From positions 18,197-82,196 of the forward strand of contig JADKFA010000019.1 in NCBI GenBank assembly GCA_016717725.1: a DNA stretch of 64,000 bases. The letters are read 5' to 3'. Numbering within the stretch: the first letter of the stretch is position 1; each line of letters begins with the position of its first letter. Source of the stretch: Bacteroidota bacterium. Lineage in GTDB: Bacteria > Bacteroidota > Bacteroidia > AKYH767-A > OLB10. Made by a program: the position numbers and the translations under genes. Under the pieces are notes generated by a model. The model did no database searches and had not been told where the DNA came from. It saw only the letters and a list, made by a program, of their open reading frames with translations. Below are positions 1 to 9,751 of the stretch, piece after piece.

Positions 1-539
1 AACATCGCCGAACTATTTTTACAAGCAGCCACACATGCTCCGCAACCAATACAGGCTGCCGAGTTGAATGCTTCATCCGCATTTACTTTTGAAACAGGAA
101 TGCTATTCGCATCGGGAGTGCTTCCGGTATTTACAGAAACAAATCCACCCGCTTGTTGTATCTTTTCGAAAGCTTGTCGATCAACAATCAAGTCGCGAAT
201 AACAGGAAATGCCGCTGCTCTCCACGGTTCAATGATGATGGTTTCTCCATCCGCAAAACTGCGCATGTGTAATTGACAAGCAGTAACGCCTTTCACTGGT
301 CCATGTGCGCGACCGTTGATGTACATGCTGCACATTCCGCAGATGCCCTCGCGGCAATCATGGTCAAAAGCGATCGGATCCGTTCCCGCTTTGGTCAAAT
401 CTTCATTTACTACATCTAACATCTCCAAAAAAGACATGTCAGGACTTACTCCTTTTGCTGCATAGGTTTCGAAACGTCCGCTTTCTTTTGCGTTTTTTTG
501 TCTCCAAACTTTTAACGTAAGATTCATATTTCCACTCAT
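1..539 (-). CDS. sdhB: Succinate dehydrogenase/fumarate reductase iron-sulfur subunit (partial)
   Basis: This is the iron-sulfur subunit that passes electrons between the flavoprotein and the membrane cytochrome of complex II. The ATG is at 539-537 and the frame is open to the window edge, giving about 179 residues and losing the C-terminus. The N-terminal 2Fe-2S region shows CREGICGMC followed by a distal Cys, and the first C-terminal cluster motif CIGCGACVAAC lies at the edge. It is the third gene of the minus-strand operon sdhC-sdhA-sdhB and starts 53 bases after the flavoprotein stop. The sequence cannot say whether the enzyme runs as dehydrogenase or reductase. Family assignment is very secure. 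Confidence 0.95.
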   Translation of the reverse strand, partial: MSGNMNLTLKVWRQKNAKESGRFETYAAKGVSPDMSFLEMLDVVNEDLTKAGTDPIAFDHDCREGICGMCSMYINGRAHGPVKGVTACQLHMRSFADGETIIIEPWRAAAFPVIRDLIVDRQAFEKIQQAGGFVSVNTGSTPDANSIPVSKVNADEAFNSAACIGCGACVAACKNSSAM

Positions 540-592
540 AGGATTTTTATTTTTTTCCCGTTATGATGAACAGGAGTAAGGTTCAATTTATT

Positions 593-2270
593 TTATTTGT
601 AAGAGCGTTGAGTAAGTTTAACACTTTCAAACACTAAATCTTCTTTGTGTAATTCTTCTGGCTGGTTGTCGCCTTTGTATTCCCATGCAGCCACATATGC
701 ATAGCCTTCATCATCACGACGCGCTTCGTTTTCTGGTGTTTGATATTCTTCACGGAAATGTCCACCACAACTTTCATTGCGATTTAAAGCATCCACCATC
801 ATCAACTCGCCTAACTCTAAATAATCAGCAACACGTCCAGCTTTTTCTAAATTCTGATTTAACTCTTGTTCTCCTCCAGGTACCAATAAATTTTCCCAGA
901 ATTCAGCGCGAAGTTTTTTAATTTTTTCAATTCCTGCAGTTAATCCTTCCGCAGTACGACCCATTCCACAATGATTCCACATTAAAAGTCCTAACTCACG
1001 ATGAAACTCATGAACGGTTTTCTTTCCTTTTATGTTGAGGAGTTTTTGCAAACGATCTTTTACTTTTTGCTCTGCATCCATAAATTCCGGACTATCATTC
1101 GCAATAGGAGTACGTTCCACATCCGATAAATAATCGCCAATGGTGTAAGGTAATACGAAGTATCCATCTGCCAAACCTTGCATCAATGCCGAAGCACCTA
1201 AGCGATTTGCACCATGATCACTAAAATTCGCTTCACCACAGGCATACAATCCTGGAACCGTTGTCATCAAATTATAATCAACCCAAAGTCCGCCCATGGT
1301 ATAATGCACCGCTGGATAAATCATCATCGGCGTTTTGTATGGATTCTCACCTGTGATTTGCTTATACATATCAAACAAGTTTCCGTATTTCGCTTCCACT
1401 GCTTTTTCACCAGTACGTTTAATGACATCACTGAAGTCGAGGTACACCGCTAATCCAGTATTTCCAACACCAAATCCTTTATCACACATATCTTTCGCTG
1501 CACGGGATGCAATATCACGCGGAACTAAATTTCCAAAGGATGGATAGCGTCTTTCTAAATAATAATCTCTTTCTCCTTCTGGAATATCAACGGGCTTGCG
1601 TGTATCTCCTTTTTGCTTAGGCACCCAAATACGTCCGTCGTTACGCAACGACTCCGACATCAAGGTTAATTTACTTTGATGATCGCCAGAAACTGGAATG
1701 CATGTAGGATGAATTTGTGTGAAGCAAGGGTTACCAAAGTAAGCTCCTTTTTTATGTGCTCTCCAAATGGCAGTTGCATTGGATCCACGCGCATACGTTG
1801 TCAAATAAAATACATTTCCATATCCACCCGTTAGAACGATTGTCGAGTAATCCACCATATTCACGAGCAAAAGGAACACCTTGCGCCACGCATTGATCGA
1901 TGATGTTTACACTTACTTGTGCTAAACGATGCACGTTTGCTTCACGCGCTCTGTAATCACCGCCTTTCACGGTATCGTAAAACAAACGGTAAACGCTATC
2001 ACCATCGTTGCGATAATTTTTTGCTGCATTAATTCCTCCTTGCGCGGCAATACTGTGCGCACGACGTGGTGAATCTTGAAAGCAAAATGTTTTTACGTTG
2101 TATCCTAGTTCAGCAAGAGAAGCTGCTGCAGAAGCACCCGCTAAACCTGTTCCTACAATGATCACATCGTACTTACGTTTGTTCGCAGGATTAACTAATT
2201 TGCATTTGAACTTATGATTGTCCCACTTTTCAGAAAGGGGTCCTGCTGGTATTTTTGAATCGAGTTTCAT
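593..2270 (-). pseudogene. sdhA: Succinate dehydrogenase/fumarate reductase flavoprotein subunit, with an internal deletion
   Basis: This is the FAD-containing catalytic subunit of complex II, which interconverts succinate and fumarate. The N-terminal frame (1752-2270) has the dinucleotide-binding motif VIIVGTGLAGASAAASLAELG, the SIAAQGGINAAKN segment and ends its homology at GLLDNRS. The C-terminal frame (593-1879) resumes at VLTGGYGNVFYL and carries the HPTCIP active-site segment, HYTMGGLWVD and the SCGGHFREE tail. In the family about 80-100 residues normally separate these points; here they are missing and the frame changes at about 1833-1842. Both ancestral copies of a 10-bp word could be collapsed there (see findings). 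Remaining residues total about 565, against roughly 640-670 in relatives. As written the gene cannot make a full enzyme; true deletion versus assembly collapse is open. It starts 17 bases after sdhC. Confidence 0.9.
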
Positions 2271-2287
2271 TCGATGAAGGTCTTTAA

Positions 2288-3073
2288 TTAACGAGTTAAG
2301 AAATAAATGGGCATGGCAGCAAATAAGGCGGGAATGATAATCGCAAATACAAATGTTCCAATGCCCTTAATAAGTCCTTGGTAATTTTTTCCACGAAGGC
2401 TCAACGTTTGAAATGCACTTTGGAAGCCGTGAAGTAAATGATAAGAAAGTCCTAACATGCTAATTACATAAAAGGCAACTACGAGCGGATCTTTAAAAGC
2501 AGTTTCAACAACACCATAAAGATTTTTACAGATTATAATTTTGTTTCCCATATAATCCATGGTAGCAGGTTTCAAATGTTGTGCCTTAGCATCCGCAGCG
2601 GTAATCACTTCTTCTTTCAAAATATTATCGGTGGTGGCTTCCACTACGTATGTCTTCCAATCCATCTCCCCAAACTTGTATTCATACCAAAAGTGGATAA
2701 GATGCGTCGCGATAAAGATGAGAAGGATGGTTCCTAAGATCCCCATATTGCGAGAAGCCCAAGTAGTGCCCGTATTATTTTTCTTCCCTTCGTATTTTAC
2801 AGGACGAGCCTTCATGTTCTTTGCTAACAGATAAAATCCATTAATAGCGTGAATAATGATGGTCGCATAAAGTAGGTAGGAGATAATTTTGATAGGAGGA
2901 AAAGTGGTCATGAAAACCGTGTATTGGTTAAATGCCAAGCCTCCATCGTCTTTAAATAAAGCTAAATTGCCTGATACATGGACGATTAGGAAAAGACTTA
3001 GGAAGAGCCCCGTCAAGGCCATCAACCACTTTTTCCCTACGGATGAGTTGAGAAACTCAAATAAATTTGTCAT
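2288..3073 (-). CDS. sdhC: Succinate dehydrogenase/fumarate reductase cytochrome b subunit (b558 family)
   Basis: This is the membrane anchor of complex II that binds haem b and exchanges electrons with quinone. The 261-residue protein has about five hydrophobic segments, beginning with WLMALTGLFLSLFLIVHVSG at about residues 15-34, and His residues inside or beside the helices (for example HLIHFWYEY and SYHLLHGFQSAFQ) that fit haem ligation in this family. I start at the ATG at 3073. An in-frame ATG at 3178 would add 35 residues of non-membrane sequence and would lie upstream of the probable promoter. It is the first gene of the operon and is followed by sdhA after 17 bases. Assignment is secure. 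Confidence 0.93.
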   Translation of the reverse strand: MTNLFEFLNSSVGKKWLMALTGLFLSLFLIVHVSGNLALFKDDGGLAFNQYTVFMTTFPPIKIISYLLYATIIIHAINGFYLLAKNMKARPVKYEGKKNNTGTTWASRNMGILGTILLIFIATHLIHFWYEYKFGEMDWKTYVVEATTDNILKEEVITAADAKAQHLKPATMDYMGNKIIICKNLYGVVETAFKDPLVVAFYVISMLGLSYHLLHGFQSAFQTLSLRGKNYQGLIKGIGTFVFAIIIPALFAAMPIYFLTR

Positions 3074-3102
3074 AATTCTTAGATATTCTAGGATAATAGA
3101 AG

Positions 3103-3110
3103 CAAAATTA
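3103..3110 (-). promoter_or_regulatory. Probable -7 box for the sdhCAB operon
   Basis: On the minus strand the sequence reads TAATTTTG, a perfect match to the Bacteroidota -7 consensus TAnnTTTG. It ends 29 bases before the sdhC ATG at 3073. No convincing TTG -33 element is at the usual spacing, so this rests on one box. Confidence 0.45.
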
Positions 3111-3328
3111 GAGCGAATAGTCGCTTTAGATGCTGCAAATTTAATTGTAATTTGTTTTGATGGGCTTCCGTGTCCCATTTTTTTATTGAGTTTTTAATGG
3201 AGGGCATTGACCAAGGCTAAAAATTCTTTTTTAAACAGGTCTTGTTTGATGAATATCATAATTGTAATTTTACAAATCATAGTAAACAATTTAGTAATGA
3301 GAATGTTTAGTAAGAAAGAGGTATTGAT

Positions 3329-3336
3329 TATATTTG
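3329..3336 (+). promoter_or_regulatory. Probable -7 box for the Xaa-Pro aminopeptidase gene
   Basis: TATATTTG matches the Bacteroidota -7 consensus TAnnTTTG. It lies 49 bases before the ATG at 3386. A weak TTTAG stands about 19 bases upstream as a possible -33 element. Confidence 0.4.
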
Positions 3337-3385
3337 CATTCTCCAAATAATTAAAATAAATTTTTACTTAAAAACCAATCTACAC

Positions 3386-4704
3386 ATGAAATATACATCT
3401 ATAGACTCTCAGCTTTTTGTTGAGAACCGACAACGATTCATCTCTAAACTAAAGCCAAAGTCAATCGCATTTTTGAATGCCAATGATGAAATGCCTCGAA
3501 ATGGTGATGCCAATTACCTCTATCGTCAAAATTCCGATCTGTTTTACCTCAGTGGGATCGATCAAGAACAAACAATTTTGGTTTTATTTCCTGATGCACC
3601 CCTCCCTCGCTATAGGGAGATTTTGTTTGTAAGAAAAACGAATGAGCATATTGCTATTTGGGAAGGACATAAATATACAAAGGATGAGGCGCGTGCTGCA
3701 TCAGGAATTCAAAGTGTTTACTGGTTGGATGATTATAATAGTATAATCCCAATGCTGATGAATCATTGCGAAAATATTTATGTAAATATGAACGAGAATG
3801 ATCGTTTCTCCTCCGAAGTACCTTATCGTGATTTGCGTTTTGCTCAAGGTATGAAAGCGATCTATACGGGTCATCATTTCGAACGACTCGGTCCTCTATT
3901 GGCTTCTCTTCGCGCTATCAAGCACGACATCGAAATTAAATTGATGCAAAGAGCAATGGATATTACTGAAAAGGCATTTCGTAGAGTGTTGCGTTATGTG
4001 AAGCCTGGTGTGATGGAGTATGAAATTGAAGCTGAAATTATTCATGAATTCATTCGTAAGCGTGCAAACGGTCATGCGTATAATCCTATCATCGCCTCAG
4101 GTCCTAGTGCTTGTGTTTTGCATTATAATGAAAATAACAGGGAGTGTAAAGCGGGAGATGTTATCTTGATGGATTTCGGTGCAGAGTATGCTAATTACGC
4201 TGCTGATTTAACAAGATGTGTTCCTGTAAGTGGCGAGTTTACACAACGTCAACGCGATGTGTATAATGCCGTTTTAAGAGTGATGAAAGGCGCTACTAAA
4301 ATGTTGGTTCCAGGAAATACCATCGAGAAGTATCATGTGGAAGTTGGATTGTTGATGGAAGCTGAATTGCTCGATTTAGGACTGATTTCTAAGAGTGATA
4401 TTAAAACCAAAATCCAGAATTGCCCGCCTATAAAAAGTATTTTATGCATGGCACCTCGCATTTCCTCGGACTTGATGTGCACGATATTGGCAATCGCTAC
4501 GAACCGATGCAACCTGGTATGGTTTTCACTTGCGAACCTGGTATTTATATCCCCGAAGAAGGTCTAGGTATTCGATTGGAAAATGATATTTTAGTTACCT
4601 CAAAAGATCCAGTAGATTTAATGGCTTCTATCCCTGTAGAAATTGAAGATATAGAAGAATTAATGAGAGAAGCCGCCGAAGCTCGATCTGTATCGCATAA
4701 ATAA
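3386..4704 (+). pseudogene. pepP: Xaa-Pro aminopeptidase (M24 family), single frameshift
   Basis: The enzyme removes N-terminal residues that precede proline, using two metal ions in a pita-bread fold. Frame one (3386 to about 4410) carries the N-terminal domain and the first metal ligands in MDFGAEYANYAADLTRCVP. The second frame (about 4412-4704) carries the remaining ligands: His in FMHGTSHFLGLDVHD, Glu in FTCEPGIYI and Glu in RLENDILV. Together they give about 439 residues, the usual length. Joining the frames needs one extra base near 4405-4415, within the run ACCAAAATCC, after which the text would read KTQNPELPAYKKYFMHG. All metal ligands are present, so a one-base sequencing deletion is more likely than real decay. 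The gene stands alone between a divergent operon and a repeat array. Confidence 0.92.
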
Positions 4705-4796
4705 TTTCTTTATTGCTTTAATAATAGACTGAGCGAAGAAGAGTTCAATCTTAGAAGTGCGCTCGCCTAGAAGGCACCAAGGCCTGCTGGCAGGCA

Positions 4797-5081
4797 GACG
4801 CGAAGTCTGCGCTATGATAAATTTTCTCGCAGAGGCGCAAAGGCGCGAAGGCTGTGCTATGATAAATTTTCTCGCAGAGGCACAGAGGCGCGAAGGCTGC
4901 GCTATGATAAATTTTCTCGCAGAGGCGCAAAGGCGCGAAGGCTGCGCTATGATAAATTTTCTCGCAGAGGCACAGAGGCTCGAAGGCTGCGCTATGATAA
5001 ATTTTCTCGCAGAGGCGCAAAGGCAAAAGGCTGCACTATGATATTTTTTCTCGCAGAGGCCAGAGGCGCGAAGGCTGCGAT
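4797..5081 (+). repeat. 45-bp tandem repeat array, about six units
   Basis: A unit containing GCTATGATAAATTTTCTCGC followed by AGAGGCGCAAAGGCGCGAAG recurs at 4811, 4856, 4901, 4946 and 4991, exactly 45 bases apart, with a degenerate last unit near 5034. Units alternate between CGCAAAGGCG and CACAGAGGCG variants. Because 45 is divisible by three, several frames stay open on both strands and encode 15-residue periodic peptides. I regard these as spurious. The array lies between convergent genes (pepP and a radical SAM gene), and this G+C-rich cgcagaggcgcaaag motif is of a kind often seen between Bacteroidota genes. The bases between 4705 and 4796 hold no gene. Confidence 0.9.
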
Positions 5082-5095
5082 AAAACAAAATGGGC

Positions 5096-5133
5096 AAAGC
5101 CCAGAAGCGTGCGAAGCTCTGCTTCTGGGCTTT
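5096..5133 (-). terminator. Hairpin terminator of the radical SAM gene
   Basis: AAAGCCCAGAAGC pairs perfectly with GCTTCTGGGCTTT around a 12-base loop. Read on the minus strand it is followed by a T-rich stretch (CATTTTGTTTTATC). Its first arm overlaps the last two bases of the radical SAM stop codon. Confidence 0.75.
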
Positions 5134-6154
5134 ACGACCAAACCTTTGTCCCCTCTGTACAATTCTTACACATCTCAATTTCGTTTCGTGAACGAAGCAC
5201 CGAAGCTCGAAATTCTTGGTAGTTGGAATTCTGCCATAATTCAGCAAAGGGTTGCTCTTTTAGACTTCCCATATTGTACATGGCATCTTTATCAAAGCAG
5301 CAAGGCACCACTCTTCCGTCCCAAGTAATCACGCAGCTATGCCATAACTTCCAGCAATGATTTAAAAGTTGGTTTTTTATTTTATAAGTGCCGTCTTTTT
5401 GTTTTTTATAACGAGCATACTTTTCATTCTCGGGAATTAAATCATTTCCTTTTTCAAAATCGTAAACCTGAGCTGTTTTTAATCCAACTTCATCTACTCC
5501 CAATTCTTTGGCGAGCTGATGTACTTCTGCAATTTGATGTTCGTTGGGCTTCACTACTAAAAATTGAAAAATAATATGTGGAGTGGAAGAGCCCAATTCT
5601 TTTTTCCATTTTACGATGTTCTTTGTGCCCTCAATTACTTTTTCGAGTTTGCCTCCAATTCGATATTGCTCATATACTTCTTGCGTAGTTCCATCAATGG
5701 AAATGATCAATCGATCGAGACCAGATTCAATCGTCTTCTTTGCATTTTCATCTGTGAGATAATGTGCATTGGTGGAAGTAGCCGTGTAAATTCCTTTGCT
5801 TGAAGCATACTTTACCAACTCTAAGAATTTTGGATTTAAATAAGGTTCTCCCTGAAAATAAAAGATTAAATACCACAAAGTATCTTTTACTTCATCGATC
5901 ACTTTTTTGAAAAAATTTTCATCTAACATCCCCGTTGGACGAGAGAAAGCACGTAATCCACTCGGACATTCCGGACAGCGTAAATTACAAGATGTGGTAG
6001 GTTCAAACGATAAAACAATCGGCATTCCCCATTGAACTGGTTTGCCCATCCATTTTGAATAATAGTAGCTGGCTACTACTTTACTCGCATTCATTATTCT
6101 GCTGGGCTTCGACTTGAAAAGGAAATTAAGTCCGTCACGTAAATTCTTGTTCAT
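5132..6154 (-). CDS. Radical SAM protein with SPASM domain
   Basis: This 340-residue protein belongs to the radical SAM/SPASM superfamily, whose members reduce S-adenosylmethionine to start radical chemistry, often on peptides or cofactors. The cluster motif CNLRCPEC places Cys at residues 56, 60 and 63. The C-terminal SPASM-like region shows CWKLWHSCVITWDGRVVPCC and a final CKNC, the ligands for auxiliary clusters. The repeat GEPYLNPKF is typical of the barrel. No obvious peptide substrate or partner gene lies next to it, so the reaction is unknown. Its start ATG at 6154 follows a near-consensus -7 box by only 6 bases. Superfamily assignment is strong; function is not claimed. Confidence 0.9.
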   Translation of the reverse strand: MNKNLRDGLNFLFKSKPSRIMNASKVVASYYYSKWMGKPVQWGMPIVLSFEPTTSCNLRCPECPSGLRAFSRPTGMLDENFFKKVIDEVKDTLWYLIFYFQGEPYLNPKFLELVKYASSKGIYTATSTNAHYLTDENAKKTIESGLDRLIISIDGTTQEVYEQYRIGGKLEKVIEGTKNIVKWKKELGSSTPHIIFQFLVVKPNEHQIAEVHQLAKELGVDEVGLKTAQVYDFEKGNDLIPENEKYARYKKQKDGTYKIKNQLLNHCWKLWHSCVITWDGRVVPCCFDKDAMYNMGSLKEQPFAELWQNSNYQEFRASVLRSRNEIEMCKNCTEGTKVWS

Positions 6155-6160
6155 CGGCGA

Positions 6161-6168
6161 TAAAGTTA
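6161..6168 (-). promoter_or_regulatory. Near-consensus -7 box just before the radical SAM gene
   Basis: The minus strand reads TAACTTTA, one base off TAnnTTTG, with only 6 bases between it and the ATG at 6154. If used, the transcript would start at or very near the start codon. Confidence 0.35.
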
Positions 6169-6359
6169 AGGATGAATCAGCTAGGATCTGTAAAATAATC
6201 GAGAAGTATAATTGATTTGTTGCATTTACTCTTTTTCTTTAGATGGATTTATCACTAGAATTTAGATAAATATGCAAATCTTGACTGCTATAATTAGTTA
6301 TTATTTTTCGCCTTTTGACCTTCTTGCCAATGTGAATTTTGATACTTTTACCACGACTT

Positions 6360-8768
6360 ATGTTTACCTGGCTCGCTCGAATTATTTTGCGCAACCGTCT
6401 ATTATTCATTGTATTAATAGGTGTGACAACTCTTTTTATGGGGTACAAAGCGACTACGATCCAACTTTCATATGATTTTGCCAGAATCCTACCTGAAACA
6501 GATGAGGACTTTAAAGCCTATGAATCGTTTAAAGGCCGTTTTGGTGAAGATGGAAGTGTCATGGTGCTGGGAGTGGAAGACAAGAATTTCTACACGCTGA
6601 AAAAATTTGGAGATTGGTATCGATTGGGTGAAGAGATTAAATCGATGGATGGTATCGAGGAAGTAGTCTCCTTGGCTCGCTTGTATAATGTAATCAAGAA
6701 TGATTCGGCGCGTAAATTCGAGATGAAACCCATCGTTGCGCACGAACCCATTTCTCAAACGGAAGTTGATAGTATCAAAACAGAAATTGAAAAGTTACCT
6801 TTTTATGATGGATTTATCCGGAACTCTCAAACAGGAGCTACCGTGATGGCTATCACTTTCGATAAAAGTAAACTCAATACAAAGAATAGAATTAGTGTCG
6901 TTAACCAAATCAAGGAGAAAGCTGAAGCATTTGGTTTGAGTAATAAGTTGGATGTGCACATTAGCGGACTTCCTTACATCCGAACTGCAATTACCAGTAA
7001 GGTGGTTGAAGAAATGAAACTGTTTATGTTGTTGGCGGTGTTGGTCACTGCCATTGTACTCTTTATTTTTTTTAGAAATTTTCAAGTTCTTTTTTTCTCA
7101 CTTATTGTTGTGTTCGTTAGTGTAATTTGGTCGATAGGAATTATTGCTTTGCTCGGATATAAAATCACCATTTTAAGTGGATTGATTCCTCCTCTCATTA
7201 TTGTCATCGGTAGTCCAAGTGCTATTCTACTGTTGAATAAATATCAAGTGGAGTACAGTCGGCACAATTCCCAGGCAAAGGCATTGGCTCGAATGGTTCA
7301 ACGAATTGGATTAACAACATTTTTAGCAAATGTTACAACGTCAATAGGATTCTTTGTTTTCTATTTTACGCACAGTAGAATTTTAATGGAGTTTGGATTA
7401 GTTGCTGCAATTAACGTGATGGCCACTTGGCTAATTTCGTTGATCTTAATCCCAATCGTATATAGTTATTTAGCTCCTCCCGATGTTAAACATCTAAAAC
7501 ATTTACAAGCTCCTCGACTAAATAAATTATTGTCGAATGTCGATAAATGGGTGCATTTGCATCCTAAATATATTTATGTGAGTGTGAGTGTTATTATGCT
7601 GATTAGTTTTTATGGAATTTCTAAAATTTCAACCAATGGATTTGTAGTAGATGATCTTCCCAAAAAGGATCCTGTTTATTTGGATATGAAATTTTTTGAA
7701 AATAATTTTAAAGGAGTTCTTCCACTCGAGTTTTCAATTAATACACTGGAACCAGGTGGTGCTTTAAAACAAACTACACTGCAAAAAATAAATCGATTGC
7801 AGAAAATGTTATATCAATATCCTATCTTTTCAAAACCTCTTTCAGTGGTGGATGGTATTAAATTTTCTTATCAAGCGTATCATGATAATGATCCGCGCTT
7901 TCATATTTTACCCGGGACCATTCAACTCGCCGAAATGTCGAGTTTCGCTGGTGATATGAATGGGAAAGGACAAGCATTCAAAAGTTTTATCGATAGTAAT
8001 CGTCAAATTACTAGAGTGAGTGTTCAAATGGCAGATATCGGCTCGCTTAAGATGGAAAAGATGTTGAACGATTTACGCCCACGTGTCGATTCTATATTTC
8101 CAACGGATAAATATGAAACAATCATTACTGGGAATAGCCTTATTTTCTTGAAAGGGAATAATTATATGTTCAAGAATTTGATGGAAAGTATTCTCTTGGC
8201 TATCGTGCTTATCTCAATTATTATGGTTACCCTTTTTATGTCGATTCGAATGATTTTAATTTCGATTGTACCAAGTCTCATCCCGTTAATTATTACTGCT
8301 GGACTGATGGGATTTTTTCATATTTCTTTGAAGCCATCTACAATTTTAATTTTCAGTATAGCATTTGGAATGGCATCTGACCAAACCATTTATTTCCTGA
8401 CAAAGTACCGTCATGAAATGCGAACCAATCCCGTCATGAGTATTTCGAATGCGGTAACCATGACAATTCGAGAAACTGGAGTAAGTATGGTTTACACTTC
8501 CGTAATTTTATTTTTCGGATTTTTTATCTTTAGTGCCAGTGGCTTTGGAGGAACTTCTTCTCTTGGGAAATTACTTAGTATTACGTTGTTGGTAGCTATG
8601 GTAGCGAATATTATTGTATTGCCTGCTTTTTTACTGAGCCTAGAGCGCCGACTTACCACCAAAGCTTTTTTAGCCGAACCGTTTTTTGAAACCAACGATG
8701 AAGAAGAAGATATTGATCGCGAAAGCCTATCCATTCGAAAAGATCAACAAGAGGATGAGCTAAGTTAG
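6360..8768 (+). CDS. RND-superfamily exporter with two MMPL-type domains
   Basis: This is a large inner-membrane protein of the RND/MMPL group, proton-driven exporters of lipids and other hydrophobic compounds. With the ATG at 6360 it has 802 residues; a TTG at 6339 in the same frame is a weaker start. The layout is two repeats: one TM helix near the N-terminus, a periplasmic domain of about 180 residues, five helices (about residues 205-390), then the same again ending near residue 770. The helix-4 type segment FGMASDQTIYFLTKYRHEM is typical of the family. The last 40 residues are acidic and cytoplasmic (NDEEEDIDRE). No membrane-fusion or outer-membrane partner is adjacent, so the cargo is unknown. 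Confidence 0.9.
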   Translation: MFTWLARIILRNRLLFIVLIGVTTLFMGYKATTIQLSYDFARILPETDEDFKAYESFKGRFGEDGSVMVLGVEDKNFYTLKKFGDWYRLGEEIKSMDGIEEVVSLARLYNVIKNDSARKFEMKPIVAHEPISQTEVDSIKTEIEKLPFYDGFIRNSQTGATVMAITFDKSKLNTKNRISVVNQIKEKAEAFGLSNKLDVHISGLPYIRTAITSKVVEEMKLFMLLAVLVTAIVLFIFFRNFQVLFFSLIVVFVSVIWSIGIIALLGYKITILSGLIPPLIIVIGSPSAILLLNKYQVEYSRHNSQAKALARMVQRIGLTTFLANVTTSIGFFVFYFTHSRILMEFGLVAAINVMATWLISLILIPIVYSYLAPPDVKHLKHLQAPRLNKLLSNVDKWVHLHPKYIYVSVSVIMLISFYGISKISTNGFVVDDLPKKDPVYLDMKFFENNFKGVLPLEFSINTLEPGGALKQTTLQKINRLQKMLYQYPIFSKPLSVVDGIKFSYQAYHDNDPRFHILPGTIQLAEMSSFAGDMNGKGQAFKSFIDSNRQITRVSVQMADIGSLKMEKMLNDLRPRVDSIFPTDKYETIITGNSLIFLKGNNYMFKNLMESILLAIVLISIIMVTLFMSIRMILISIVPSLIPLIITAGLMGFFHISLKPSTILIFSIAFGMASDQTIYFLTKYRHEMRTNPVMSISNAVTMTIRETGVSMVYTSVILFFGFFIFSASGFGGTSSLGKLLSITLLVAMVANIIVLPAFLLSLERRLTTKAFLAEPFFETNDEEEDIDRESLSIRKDQQEDELS

Positions 8769-8819
8769 TAAATTTTGGAAAAAATGTAGTTTTGGTTTAG
8801 CTGTTGACACTAGTGGGGG

Positions 8820-8854
8820 TTTGAAATTTATCCAACTTTTTTTTATTATTTTCG
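8820..8854 (+). promoter_or_regulatory. Possible promoter of rfbA
   Basis: TTTG at 8820-8823 and TATTTTCG at 8847-8854 (one base off TAnnTTTG) stand 23 bases apart, at the upper end of the spacing described for Flavobacterium-type promoters. The ATG of rfbA is 30 bases downstream. Confidence 0.35.
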
Positions 8855-8884
8855 TATGATAGTTTTACTAGATATTATTGACCT

Positions 8885-9751
8885 ATGAAAGGAATTATAT
8901 TAGCCGGCGGCTCTGGAACACGATTGCATCCTTTAACTATAGCAGTGAGTAAACAACTCATGCCTGTATATGATAAGCCGATGATTTATTATCCGCTTAG
9001 CGTATTAATGATGGCGGGAATAAGTGAAATTTTAATCATCACAACTCCTCACGATCAAGTCATGTTTAAAAAGTTACTTGGCGATGGAAAAGAATTGGGT
9101 TGTAATTTTCAATATGCTATTCAATCCGAACCAAATGGATTGGCGCAAGCATTTGTGATTGGTGAATCATTTATCGGAAATGATAATGTTGCTTTGATAT
9201 TAGGTGATAATATATTTTATGGAACTGGGCTCGAACAATTGTTGCAGGAAAATAGTAATCCGAGTGGTGGAGTGGTTTTCGCTTATCATGTTAGTGATCC
9301 AGAAAGGTATGGCGTGGTTGAGTTTGATAAGAATAATAAAGCACTCAGTATTGAAGAAAAACCCACTTCTCCAAAGTCAAATTATGCCGTGCCCGGACTC
9401 TATTTTTATGATAATGATGTCATCGAAATTGCCAAATCATTAAAGCCAAGTCCACGCGGTGAATATGAAATTACTGATGTCAATAAACATTATCTGGAAG
9501 CAGGAAAATTAAAAGTTGGAATTCTTGATAAAGGTACTGCATGGCTCGATACGGGAACCTTTGAATCTCTAATGCAAGCTGCCCAGTTTGTTCAAGTGAT
9601 TGAAGAACGTCAAGGGTTGAAGATAGGTTGTATTGAAGAAATTGCTTGTAGAATGGGCTTTATTGATAAATCTCAGCTTAAAAAGTTGGCGCTTCCGCTG
9701 ATTAAAAGTGGTTATGGAAAATATCTTTTAGCTTTTTCAGAAGAAATGTAA
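8885..9751 (+). CDS. rfbA: Glucose-1-phosphate thymidylyltransferase
   Basis: The enzyme joins glucose-1-phosphate to dTTP, giving dTDP-glucose, the first step toward dTDP-rhamnose and related envelope sugars. It has 288 residues, the normal length. The nucleotide-binding motif GGSGTRLHPLT is at residues 8-18, followed by KQLMPVYDKPMIYYPL, ILGDNIFYG, RYGVVEFD, SIEEKP and WLDTGTFESL, all characteristic of RmlA. The other rhamnose genes (rfbB, rfbC, rfbD) are not in the window. The next gene, 223 bases downstream, is a nucleotide-sugar epimerase, so the two may share a pathway. Assignment is very secure. Confidence 0.97.
   Translation: MKGIILAGGSGTRLHPLTIAVSKQLMPVYDKPMIYYPLSVLMMAGISEILIITTPHDQVMFKKLLGDGKELGCNFQYAIQSEPNGLAQAFVIGESFIGNDNVALILGDNIFYGTGLEQLLQENSNPSGGVVFAYHVSDPERYGVVEFDKNNKALSIEEKPTSPKSNYAVPGLYFYDNDVIEIAKSLKPSPRGEYEITDVNKHYLEAGKLKVGILDKGTAWLDTGTFESLMQAAQFVQVIEERQGLKIGCIEEIACRMGFIDKSQLKKLALPLIKSGYGKYLLAFSEEM

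Noticed and set aside
4660..5247. Long open frames on both strands across the 45-bp array (about 195, 94 and 91 residues)
   Set aside because: They arise because 45 is a multiple of three; they encode only the repeat, lack start signals and overlap real genes on the other strand or frame.
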